From Planctomycetota bacterium (lineage in GTDB: Bacteria; Planctomycetota; Phycisphaerae; WQYP01), in contig JAJYDW010000035.1 in assembly GCA_021790385.1 (NCBI GenBank), forward strand, positions 1-40,974: a stretch of 40,974 nt of DNA. The letters are read 5' to 3'. Position 1 is the stretch's first letter, and each line of letters starts with the position of its first letter. This document shows, piece after piece, positions 23,168-31,555 of the stretch. The position numbers and the translations under genes are program-made. A model generated the notes under the pieces. That model had not been told where the DNA came from. It ran no database searches and saw nothing but the letters and a program-made list of their open reading frames with translations.

Positions 23168-23917
23168 CTACTGCGACATTAGTATCGGATTCGCAGGTGT
23201 ACTGGGCTTGCCCACCGGTTGGGTTGCAGGTACCGGCGCAGCCGCTGGATTCGGTGCCATCAACGCATCAGAAAGGGTTACCCCGTCATTTGCCAGCAAA
23301 TCCACCAGACCCGGTGTGTTCGGTGCCACACGATACGCCTGTTCATAAACCGCCACCGCATTGGATTTCTCACCAATGCGATCATAAAACTTGCCGACCT
23401 CGATGAGTGCTGCAGGGTCATGCGCACCGATCTTCGCCGCCAGGGCATAATTTGTCTTGGCATCATCCCAATCGCCGAGCTGCTCGTAAAAACGGGCTAC
23501 CCGCAACCGCCCGGACACCCGCCCGGTCAACGACGCATCGCGACCCAGAAAATTCATCGCTTCATTATGTTTGCCCTGGCGAATAAGCGCCTCGGCCAAC
23601 GCAGACTTCACATGCGGCAAATTCGGATCCACCCGCCAGGCGAGCTTGTAATGATACGCCGCCCGTTCATAGCGACCCAGCATATAATCCGTCGCACCGG
23701 CATAATAATTAGCCCGCGGCTCCGATTGATTCCGGCTAAGCGCTTCATCAAACTTTTGCAGCGCCGCGTGATAATTGCCCTGATGATACAGCCGCAACCC
23801 CTCATTTCGCAGTTCATGATTGGACGCCACACATCCACCCAGCAAGGTCATTGCCGCCAGAATACCCGCACCCGCCATGCACCTGATTCTTAATTTTGCC
23901 AGTTTTTTAACATTCAT
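23168..23917 (-). CDS. TPR-repeat lipoprotein
   Basis: A 249-residue lipoprotein. The signal peptide ends in the lipobox LLGGC (C29). Tetratricopeptide repeats follow: LRLYHQGNYHAALQKFDEAL, YMLGRYERAAYHYKLAWRVD, then LIRQGKHNEAMNFL, FYEQLGDWDDAKTNYALAA and FYDRIGEKSNAVAVYEQAYR. The C-terminus is Pro/Ala-rich. It is probably an envelope scaffold, and no enzymatic motif is present. The start at 23917 has TGGAG about 9 bases upstream. It is the first gene of the minus-strand run that continues down to 18106. Confidence 0.88.
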   Translation of the reverse strand: MNVKKLAKLRIRCMAGAGILAAMTLLGGCVASNHELRNEGLRLYHQGNYHAALQKFDEALSRNQSEPRANYYAGATDYMLGRYERAAYHYKLAWRVDPNLPHVKSALAEALIRQGKHNEAMNFLGRDASLTGRVSGRLRVARFYEQLGDWDDAKTNYALAAKIGAHDPAALIEVGKFYDRIGEKSNAVAVYEQAYRVAPNTPGLVDLLANDGVTLSDALMAPNPAAAPVPATQPVGKPSTPANPILMSQ

Positions 23918-23964
23918 CCGTGGACTCCAGAGAAAACACTATCTGATGATGGTATCATTGAACC

Positions 23965-24405
23965 ATGGTTTGGCAAGACTCTCCAAATGAAAACGCCCAG
24001 TCCCACCCAATACCTGATGCGGCACTCCGGCCATCACCAACGGCACATTTCGCCGTCCTGCAGCACCAGCAATGTCATTATACGCACTGGGATCTGCTTC
24101 TGGAATTGCCTGCCAGAGAATTATTGGCCGCCTTTCGCGTGGACCACCCACCCGACACCTGGGCCACAGCAGGCGTTTTACCCATCCAGGCGCTGCCCGA
24201 TCACCGTCGCATTTATCTGGACTACGAAGGCCCCATCTCCGGCGACCGTGGAACCGTTATCCGCTACGACCGGGGAACCTTGCACCTGGTGCAATATACC
24301 CCCACCCACATTGCCGTCGAAATTACTGGCGCTTTGCTTCACGGCCGGCTGAACCTTCACGCCGCCGATCCAGCTACCAATCGCTGGAATCTTCACCTGG
24401 CTTGA
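23965..24405 (+). CDS. Stand-alone LigD-type 3'-phosphoesterase domain protein
   Basis: A 146-residue protein resembling the LigD N-terminal (PF13298) domain. FAVLQHQQCHYTHWDLLLEL matches the family block QxHxxxxxHWDLLLE, and IYLDYEGPISGDRGTVIRYD is the later conserved segment. In Mycobacterium and Pseudomonas LigD this domain trims 3' ends in end joining. Here it is separate from any ligase or polymerase domain. The family's catalytic histidines may be only partly kept (H-Q-Q instead of the usual H-D), so activity is uncertain. It is divergent from the TPR lipoprotein gene, 47 bases apart. No clear ribosome site precedes the ATG. Confidence 0.7.
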   Translation: MVWQDSPNENAQSHPIPDAALRPSPTAHFAVLQHQQCHYTHWDLLLELPARELLAAFRVDHPPDTWATAGVLPIQALPDHRRIYLDYEGPISGDRGTVIRYDRGTLHLVQYTPTHIAVEITGALLHGRLNLHAADPATNRWNLHLA

Positions 24406-24622
24406 GCACAGCCATTCCAGACCACCCCTGCATGGGCTGGTACTGCAGCCATACAGGACAACCTCTCCGAAACCGGTAGTGCCGGTACGCCATCATCGCG
24501 GCAACCTCCGTCCACGGTTTAGCGTTTGCCGCGTTGATAATAAAAAAAGTGGCAGCGCGGTTCCAACCCGGCCTTGAGTCAACCAAGAGATTGCCCACCG
24601 AACACCATGTTCAGGGAAGACA

Positions 24623-24688
24623 TTATTTCTTTTTGTTCTTCTTAGGTTTCTTAACTTCTTTACGACGAGCATTATTTCCTTTACCCAT
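24623..24688 (-). CDS. 21-residue lysine-rich peptide gene
   Basis: The ATG at 24688 has a perfect AAGGAG 6 bases upstream and opens a 21-codon frame. It begins MGKGNNARRKE and ends in a run of K and KK-P-KK. About half of the residues are Lys or Arg. I recall other bacteria with similarly tiny MGKGNN-type basic peptides, but I cannot name a function. RNA or ribosome binding would fit the charge. The frame is open further upstream to 24913, without a ribosome site. Confidence 0.6.
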   Translation of the reverse strand: MGKGNNARRKEVKKPKKNKKK

Positions 24689-25263
24689 GACAGGCTCCTT
24701 ATAAAAGGGTACTACTTCCAGCATCACCACAAGGTCATGCGTACCGGGAATACCATCACCCGGTTTACATCCCATAATACTTGATGCGCCGGCAATTGCC
24801 AGCACAAAATCACCGCTTCCAGACCGAATCAGGAGCCGACACCTCCAGCGGCCGGATGCCGGCTTTGCGGCTGCCGCCATGAAGGGCCTGCACAATAATA
24901 TCGGGATATCCATACCTCAATGACAGAATTCACCGCAGGAGGCATGGTTGGTACACGTATTTACTTGTCCTGGGCGGCGGGCATTTATGCCAACGCCGAC
25001 AGTTCGCCTCGGCTGGAGGGAGGAACAGTCGGCTACGACGATGCGGGCGAAGACGCTTGCGCTCCCAGGGATATCATGGCGAACAAGATGTCTGCCCCCC
25101 CCCAAAAAAAAGATAAAGATCAGGGCTGGCGGAGTATTCGCGTCGCTTGCGCCGCGTCGGCGGCCAACACTCCTGCGCCGTAAAAATGAATTTATTTCTG
25201 CACGGCCCTTAGTGCCGCGTCGGACATTTTCCATGCGGCCTGGCAGCGGGTATTCTGCTGGTT
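24689..25263. other. Gap with no confident gene
   Basis: Several overlapping frames are open on both strands, but none has a ribosome site or family features. One minus-strand stretch (about 24770-24690, GDGIPGTHDLVVMLEVV) looks vaguely like an eroded FKBP C-terminus, too weak to call. A C9 run followed by A8 lies near 25095-25112. Confidence 0.3.
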
Positions 25264-25848
25264 ATGGCGACTCAGGAAATACAACGCGTGCTGGTTTCCC
25301 GACGGCGAATTGCCCGGCGGGTACAGGCTTTGGCCAGCGAAATTGCCGCCAGCTATCGGGGGCGGGAACTGGTGATGGTGCCCCTGCTCACCGGATCCAT
25401 GATTTTTCTTGCGGATCTCATGCGCTGCCTGCCCTTGAAAATGCGTGTGGATGTTCTGGCGGTATCCAGCTATGCCGGCCAGATGACCCGCAGTCGTGAA
25501 CCGCGAATTTTGTATCCCAAAAAGCTGCAAGTGGCGGGTAAGCACGTGCTGATTGTGGATGATATTTTAGACAGCGGTCGGACCCTGGCGGCGGTGCGGG
25601 CGATTTTGCGGCGGCAGCGGGCGGCATCGGTGCGGGCCTGTGTGCTGCTGCGCAAGCAGGTGGCGGTTCGCATGGGAGTGCCGGCGGATTTTATAGGATT
25701 TGATATTCCCGATGAATTTGTGGTGGGTTACGGCATGGATTATCACCACTTTTACCGCAACCTGCCGGACATCGCCGTGCTGCATCCCTCGGTCATCGCT
25801 ACGGGGCCACATGGAGGGAACTCCCATTCCCGTATTGCGCCCAGTTGA
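25264..25848 (+). CDS. hpt: Hypoxanthine phosphoribosyltransferase
   Basis: A 194-residue purine salvage enzyme that makes IMP (and GMP) from the base and PRPP. The PRPP-binding motif VLIVDDILDSGRTL is at 95-108. VMVPLLTGSMIFLADLMR gives the N-terminal pyrophosphate loop. FIGFDIPDEFVVGYGMDY is the specific hypoxanthine/guanine-binding signature. The C-terminal 15 residues extend past the usual end. No strong ribosome site is seen before the ATG at 25264. It is convergent with tRNA-Thr. Confidence 0.92.
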   Translation: MATQEIQRVLVSRRRIARRVQALASEIAASYRGRELVMVPLLTGSMIFLADLMRCLPLKMRVDVLAVSSYAGQMTRSREPRILYPKKLQVAGKHVLIVDDILDSGRTLAAVRAILRRQRAASVRACVLLRKQVAVRMGVPADFIGFDIPDEFVVGYGMDYHHFYRNLPDIAVLHPSVIATGPHGGNSHSRIAPS

Positions 25849-25859
25849 AATAAAACTAT

Positions 25860-25931
25860 AGCCGATGGCGGGATTCGAACCTGCAACCTACGGTTTACAA
25901 AACCGTTGCTCTGCCGTTGAGCTACATCGGC
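25860..25931 (-). tRNA. tRNA-Thr (anticodon TGT)
   Basis: On the minus strand the acceptor GCCGATG pairs with CATCGGC and the anticodon loop TTTGTAA reads TGT. The T arm contains GGTTCGAATCC. The discriminator position is T on this strand, unlike the A of E. coli tRNA-Thr. CCA is not encoded. The gene lies 11 bases downstream of the hpt stop, in opposite orientation. Confidence 0.95.
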
Positions 25932-26054
25932 GGGGAAGGCCCAATTCATGCGAAAAACCAGCATGGTTATTGGGTTTGGTTGCACTATCATACTCTGCGT
26001 GCGGCGCGACCACAATGGTGCCGGACGGCAGGTTTTGGAAATTGAGGGCATAAA

Positions 26055-26321
26055 TCACCCTTTGCGGCAGCGATAAATATCCTCATGGTGCGCAATGGCC
26101 AATACCAGGATCAGCACCTTGGTATCGTGATTCTCATATACGATGCAGTAATCGCCAACACGGATCCGCCAGAGATTACCACCACCCTGCAATTTCCCCA
26201 CGCCGGGTGATCTTGGGTTTTTCGCCAAACCCCGCATGGCCGAAACCAACCGTTGCTGGATTTCCCGCGGCAACCGCTACAAGCCGATATCTGCGGACGG
26301 CCGGACGATAACACGGTAATC
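26055..26321 (-). pseudogene. RelE-family toxin with in-frame TAG
   Basis: The minus frame reads DYRVIVRPSADIGL, then TAG (26279-26277), then RLPREIQQRLVSAM and NLWRIRVGDYCIVYEN to a stop at 26055. Together this is a RelE toxin with the family pattern YRVxxxPxAxxxL-x-RLP. The amber codon falls in the first helix. A shorter product could begin at the TTG at 26273 but would lack the first strand. So the toxin is probably dead, while its antitoxin at 26320-26538 is intact. The two genes touch at 26320-26321. Confidence 0.7.
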
Positions 26322-26538
26322 AGCCTCGGCTTGCCGCCAATCGCGCTTCGATGCGTTCCAGTGGGCTGCCGCCTTTTTCCATGCGTGCCTTGAAAGCCGC
26401 CTTTAAGTCCGCCTGATTCTCCAATTCTTCCAGCAACTTCAAGTCGTCTACACTCACCAGCGCCGCGGCAGGTTTGCCGTCGCGTGCCAGGATGATACAT
26501 TCACCGGCGTAGGCGGCTCGGTTCAGGGCGTCGGCCAT
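26320..26538 (-). CDS. Phd/YefM-family antitoxin
   Basis: A 72-residue antitoxin. MADALNRAAYAGECIILARD and KPAAALVSVDDLKLLEELE match the Phd/YefM fold, which binds operator DNA with its N-terminus and toxin with its C-terminus. It precedes the interrupted RelE gene, the usual antitoxin-first order. The lack of a functional toxin makes it likely to be an orphan. Confidence 0.8.
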   Translation of the reverse strand: MADALNRAAYAGECIILARDGKPAAALVSVDDLKLLEELENQADLKAAFKARMEKGGSPLERIEARLAASRG

Positions 26539-27022
26539 GTTGTTGCGAAAATGCGCTATGCTTAATTCAATCGCGATTACTCCATCAGCGTTAAACCATA
26601 AGAGCTATTATGTCTATAGTACATCACGTCAGTAACCGTTCACGAAGGGCGGCCGAGCAGGCTGGATGCCCGCACCACAATGGCAAGCTGATTACGGGGC
26701 GTTGGATCATGCCGTGGATATTTGGCATGGCGAGGGCACTGTGCGCCCGGCCAAGCAATGGCCGGACAGGGGGGGAAGCGGAAGCGAGCGGCGGTCAGCA
26801 GTCAGCCATCAGCGGTCAGCGGGCGCCAGTCGCCCCGGTATTGGCGGATCTAATCGACCAGCCCTTGCCACGACAAAAGCTGTCACAGGCCCCGCGCCCT
26901 TGGACTGGTTCACAATGCTTTTCATTACCCGCAACGGTGGTGTATTATAAGAAAGGCCTTGGATTGGCACCAAGGCACACATTGGGAAGGCAACACTAGA
27001 ATTTTAATGATGAGGCTGGATC
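26539..27022. other. Intergenic region before AsmA-like gene
   Basis: No gene is supported. Plus-strand frames here have no ribosome site or family features. A short imperfect repeat of GTCAGC/ATCAGC units lies at 26792-26820. A TATTAT (26943-26948) with a weak TTCATT 16 bases upstream may serve the AsmA-like gene. Confidence 0.35.
26792..26820 (+). repeat. Imperfect GTCAGC/ATCAGC short repeat
   Basis: Four near-identical hexamers lie within about 29 bases: GTCAGC, GTCAGC, ATCAGC, GTCAGC. Spacing is irregular, so it is a low-complexity patch and not a CRISPR or true minisatellite. Confidence 0.5.
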
Positions 27023-30000
27023 ATGATGACTGAAAATCAAAATTCCTCTTCTTCGGGCAATTCCGCTGCAACCATTACACCACCGCCGCCGGAAACACCC
27101 GTGCACAAAACCGGAGAACTTCCCAAACCACACCGTCGGCGTAGGCGTTGGCCGTGGGTGCTGCTGGGAATTTTTCTATTTCTGGTGATTGCAGTATTGG
27201 CATTGCCCAGCCTGTTATGCACCGGGCCGGGGGTGCGGCTCATTGAGCAGCAGGTGAACAGCAGAATTAAAGGGCATCTGGCCATCGGCAGTCTGTCGCT
27301 GGGCTGGTTTTCGCCGGCGCAAATCAAAGACGTAACCCTGCAGGATTCACATGGAGCCATGATCGCGCGGAATCTTACTGTTAAAACAAACCTGAGCCTG
27401 ATGCAGGCCATTTCCAATTGGCAGAATTTCGGCCAGGTCAACATCCACATCGGTGACATGAAATTAGTTACGCAAGACAATGGCCTGAATATCGTCCGGG
27501 CGTTAGCTTCGCGCTCCGCGGCCGTAACAACGGCGGCACCGGCACAAAAAGTGGCGGCACCGGCATCGGCAGCGCCTGCGGCCCTGCCGGCAATCAACGG
27601 ACAAGTGCAACTGACCATCGACAAACTGAAATGGACCAGTCCATCTACCCCCACCGTCAACGCGACGGCCACCACATTCGATATAATCATCAACACCAGC
27701 GGCAAGCCTCTGGATTTCAAATTTTCCACCACAGTTGCAGCCGCGACGCAGAGCGAAGAAGGCCCCAATTCGCAAACCGCTCATGCTCCCGGAGCAAAGA
27801 CAACCACGCCCCTTCCGCCGGCACACATAGCGTTGTCGGGCAAGCTCAATGTGTTTGCGCACAACCAGATCGTCACCAGCAACAAAATCACGGGCACGGT
27901 GAATGCGGATATCAATTCATTGAATTTACAATCACTGACCCCTTTGCTGGCGGCAATGGGCGTGCAATTGACGATGGCCGGCACACTCAATGGCCATGTG
28001 GCCGTAACACTCCCGGCACCGGGCCAGGGAGAGGCGGTGGGGCAACTGGCGTTTGCCGCGCTGCGGCTGGGGGGCAAGATGCTCAAGGGCGATTCGCCGA
28101 AGCTGGGGTTGGTAAACATTCCGCTGGCGGCGAAATGGAACACGCAGACCTTCGACGTAAAAAGTGCACAAGTTGAAAACGGCATTGTTTCTGTAGCGAT
28201 GAAGGCATCTGGATCCATACCGACGGTGAAGGCTATTTTGCGCCACGCGCCGGCGGATGGCGGAACGGCTACCATTCAATTAAGCGGCAAGGCAGATATT
28301 GCCGCACTGGCCAAGGAATTTCCACATCTTCTGGGCGTGCCCGCGGATACGCATTTCACGCATGGTTCGGCCACGTGGGGCGCGGACCTGACTTTGGGGG
28401 ACAAGGCGATGGGAGGACAGGCTGGCACCGGCGCGGCCCCCGCGCTGCCGCCGGCCGCGGGCCAGGTTAGCTTTGCGGTCTCCAATGTTTCCTGGAAAAG
28501 TCCGCTTTATCCGCATGCCCGCACCGCCAATGCGGATGGAAAAATTGCCTTTAATACCCAGGGCCAGCCGATCCATACCATCCTGCACATCAGCGTGCTG
28601 CATGGAACGCAGGCTCCGTCTGTGGTAAGCCTGAACGGCGAGGTGCACATTTTCGGGCAGCAAACCGTTTTGCCATTGTCGGCCGTTACCGGGTCCATGA
28701 AGCTTACAATAAGGGCGTTTTATCTGGATTATCTAAACCCGTTGCTGAACCGGTTTCATGCTCCGCTGCAGACCCATGGAGTACTTTCGGCGGATCTGCA
28801 ACTGGCTGCGCCTGCCGCCGGCAGTGGCAAGGTGACGGGGCAACTGGCGATTGCGGATTGTGGTTTTCAAGGGTCATTTATCAAACAGGACAACCCGGAA
28901 CTGGGCCTTGTACGTATTCCGGTGAATCTCTCGTGGCAACAGCAGAACATTCTGGTGCATCAACTGGGCGTATTATGCCAGGCGATAAGGTTGCAGTTGC
29001 ATGGCCGGGCCTCATTGAACACGCTGCGGGCTATGGCCGCCAATAAACCGCTGTGGGGCGACGCCCACATGGTGGCCACTGTGCAGGCGGATATGCACTT
29101 GCTGGGCGCGGATTTTCCAGACACCCTGACTCTGCGCAAGCAGCATGCCAAAATTGACCGTGGCATGGTGCAGGTGAAGGCGCAACTGACAGCCCGGACG
29201 AAGAGTGCCCAGGCCGCGGTTGAAGTTTCCATTTCCAACATCCAGGGGCAATTAAATCAGCGGTATTTTTCTATTAATCCTGCGATGATCGGGTTAAACG
29301 CCGGGCGGATCAATGCGCAATGGCGGCTGTCGCTGGCCCAGGTGCAGCAGGCGGCAACGCCCACCGGCAATCCGGCTGTGGCCCCGTTGTTCAATGTGCA
29401 GATCAAGGCTGATCCATCCGCCGCGGCTGCTTATACGCTCTCACTGGCCGCAGACTTGCAGCCCTTGACCAACGAGTTGGCGCAATTCAGTTCCACTCAA
29501 TACTACGCCGACAGCGGGCAATTTACCCTTGCGGCCCACGTGGCGGGTGTGGGCACGCCCAAACTGACCTGCCGGATGAAAACGGAAATCAAAAATGCGT
29601 CAATGGTGCTGATGCCGGGCAAGCCCGCCTATACTGATCCGGCCATTCGCATAGCCACCAACGTGAACGCATCCATGCTCAACGGCGGCTGGCAAGCGCT
29701 GCATTGCACACTCTTTGAACTGCATACCCAGTTTGCCGACATCGGCCCGGCTACGGCGGAAATCCGCAAAAATGCGGCGGGCGTCGTTTCTATTCCGTCG
29801 TTCGACCTGCCCATTCAACGCCTGTCGCTGACGAAGATCGAAGCTGTGATGAAGACCCTGGCCATCAATACCGGGCCATATCGCGTGGGTGGAACCATCA
29901 TGAATTCGAGCGTGATAGGAGGTTTATCCACATCGCAGATTAATTTGTCTGCGTTGCACGTAGTGCTGCAGAACCTGGCGCTGGCGGCGAGTCATCCGCC

Positions 30001-31528
30001 GAGCGGTGCGGTATTTAAGGAGGCCGGATTAACTGTGGATACGGCCGGAACCATAAAGCTTGGTGCCCGCGAAAGTGTAGAGCTTAAGCCCATCAACATT
30101 ACCACGGCAGATAACCTGATAACGCTGACGTGCGCAAAATCGCTGCGGTTGGTAAAAGCACCGACGGGACTGGATTTTTCGTGTGACGGTTTGACCACAA
30201 AGGTAAATTTACATCTGCTTAGTCCACTGCTGGCGGTACTCAAGAAATTGCCACCGGCGGATCAAATAAATGGCTTGGCCACGTTTACCGCCCAGGCCAG
30301 CGGCAACAGCCAGACGTTTGCCGTGAACACTCACGCCACCATTGCCAACTACCAGTTGACCGTTCCCGGCAGCAAGCTGCAACTGGCTCCAACCAATATC
30401 GCGATGGACGTGGTTGGGCAGGGCAATCTGCAGTCCCATACGTTTAACTGCCTGAGTAACTGCGGCATTTCGGAGCTACCGCCCGGCGGTGGTGCCGGTA
30501 ACGGCGTGGTGATTAACAAGGGAAGCTCGCTGGCATGGGGCGTGGGCGGCAATGAGGCTGTAACCGGGTCAATTCACTACGATCTGCAGCGGTTGCAAAC
30601 GCTGCTTTCGCCCTGGCTGCCGGCGGGCCTGGTGATGCAGGGGCAGGAAGTAATGCCGCTGGCCATTTCGGGCCCGTGGGCCGGCGGAACGGGCCTGCGG
30701 CAATTCCGCAAGCTTACCGTCGGCACCACAGCTTTTGCTTTTCAGCGGATTTCTATCGACGGTATCAATCTTGGCCCGGGCCAAATCGCAGTCAAGGCCG
30801 GCCAAGGCGTAATTCATCTGATCCCCAGCAGCATTCCAGCCAACCAGGGTACTATTAACCTGGCGGGAATTATTGATCTGAACCGCAAATACCCGGCGTA
30901 CGTGCTTAGTAAACCCCTGCACCTGGTGGATAACATGGAACTTAACACGGCCCTGGGATCATCCGTGCTTAAGTTTCTGCCAATTTCCTGGGGCATGTCA
31001 TTGAAGCCGACGGGAGGAGTGGCGAAAATCAGCGGGTTGCTGAATCTATCACTTAACAATGCGGATATTCCGCTTTCATCGGCCCAACTCAAAGAAACAG
31101 GCACCATGGCAGGCACGGTCAGTGCCACCCATGTAACATCGGACAGCCCACTATATTCGCTGATTGCCGGTTTGAATCCACAACATTTTCTGCAAATGTC
31201 CGGCAACGGTCAGGCCAAGTTAAGCGACAGCGGTATTCGACCCACCAATTTTCACCTCCAGCAGGGCAAGGTGTACTACAAACATATGAAGGTGGTGCTG
31301 GTTTCCATGGGGGTGGATTTTTCCGGCTGGGTAGCTTTGAATAATACGCTGGATGTAGACGTAAGCGTTACCGGTGGCGGCCTGGCCGTACCGCTGCCGC
31401 TGAAAATTACGGGCACCACTTCCAAGCCGCATCTGAAATTAACGGGAAAGCCGCTCAAAAATATCGGCAAGGACATCGGCAATACGATCAAAAACGCCGG
31501 CGGTCTGCTCAAGGGCTTTTTCCATTGA
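27023..31528 (+). CDS. AsmA-like large envelope protein
   Basis: A 1501-residue protein with one N-terminal membrane anchor (about residues 44-65, WPWVLLGIFLFLVIAVLALP). The rest is a long periplasmic body of repeating beta-strand segments, ending with PLKITGTTSKPHLKLTGKPL. The first domain (RLIEQQVNSRIKGHLAIGSL, then DVTLQD) is typical of AsmA/DUF748 proteins. These form lipid-transfer bridges between membranes in Gram-negative bacteria (AsmA, TamB, YhdP). Length is in the range of YhdP/TamB. An Ala-rich linker lies near residues 165-190. The ATG at 27023 has GAGG 7 bases upstream. Confidence 0.85.
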   Translation: MMTENQNSSSSGNSAATITPPPPETPVHKTGELPKPHRRRRRWPWVLLGIFLFLVIAVLALPSLLCTGPGVRLIEQQVNSRIKGHLAIGSLSLGWFSPAQIKDVTLQDSHGAMIARNLTVKTNLSLMQAISNWQNFGQVNIHIGDMKLVTQDNGLNIVRALASRSAAVTTAAPAQKVAAPASAAPAALPAINGQVQLTIDKLKWTSPSTPTVNATATTFDIIINTSGKPLDFKFSTTVAAATQSEEGPNSQTAHAPGAKTTTPLPPAHIALSGKLNVFAHNQIVTSNKITGTVNADINSLNLQSLTPLLAAMGVQLTMAGTLNGHVAVTLPAPGQGEAVGQLAFAALRLGGKMLKGDSPKLGLVNIPLAAKWNTQTFDVKSAQVENGIVSVAMKASGSIPTVKAILRHAPADGGTATIQLSGKADIAALAKEFPHLLGVPADTHFTHGSATWGADLTLGDKAMGGQAGTGAAPALPPAAGQVSFAVSNVSWKSPLYPHARTANADGKIAFNTQGQPIHTILHISVLHGTQAPSVVSLNGEVHIFGQQTVLPLSAVTGSMKLTIRAFYLDYLNPLLNRFHAPLQTHGVLSADLQLAAPAAGSGKVTGQLAIADCGFQGSFIKQDNPELGLVRIPVNLSWQQQNILVHQLGVLCQAIRLQLHGRASLNTLRAMAANKPLWGDAHMVATVQADMHLLGADFPDTLTLRKQHAKIDRGMVQVKAQLTARTKSAQAAVEVSISNIQGQLNQRYFSINPAMIGLNAGRINAQWRLSLAQVQQAATPTGNPAVAPLFNVQIKADPSAAAAYTLSLAADLQPLTNELAQFSSTQYYADSGQFTLAAHVAGVGTPKLTCRMKTEIKNASMVLMPGKPAYTDPAIRIATNVNASMLNGGWQALHCTLFELHTQFADIGPATAEIRKNAAGVVSIPSFDLPIQRLSLTKIEAVMKTLAINTGPYRVGGTIMNSSVIGGLSTSQINLSALHVVLQNLALAASHPPSGAVFKEAGLTVDTAGTIKLGARESVELKPINITTADNLITLTCAKSLRLVKAPTGLDFSCDGLTTKVNLHLLSPLLAVLKKLPPADQINGLATFTAQASGNSQTFAVNTHATIANYQLTVPGSKLQLAPTNIAMDVVGQGNLQSHTFNCLSNCGISELPPGGGAGNGVVINKGSSLAWGVGGNEAVTGSIHYDLQRLQTLLSPWLPAGLVMQGQEVMPLAISGPWAGGTGLRQFRKLTVGTTAFAFQRISIDGINLGPGQIAVKAGQGVIHLIPSSIPANQGTINLAGIIDLNRKYPAYVLSKPLHLVDNMELNTALGSSVLKFLPISWGMSLKPTGGVAKISGLLNLSLNNADIPLSSAQLKETGTMAGTVSATHVTSDSPLYSLIAGLNPQHFLQMSGNGQAKLSDSGIRPTNFHLQQGKVYYKHMKVVLVSMGVDFSGWVALNNTLDVDVSVTGGGLAVPLPLKITGTTSKPHLKLTGKPLKNIGKDIGNTIKNAGGLLKGFFH

Positions 31529-31555
31529 TAGGCGGCTTTGGGCGCGGAAGTAAAA

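Noticed and set aside
24690..24890. Eroded FKBP-type gene on the minus strand
   Set aside because: Only a weak similarity over about 20 residues; no other FKBP motif is present.
26792..26820. CRISPR-like repeat
   Set aside because: The units are 6 bases long, irregularly spaced and without spacers.
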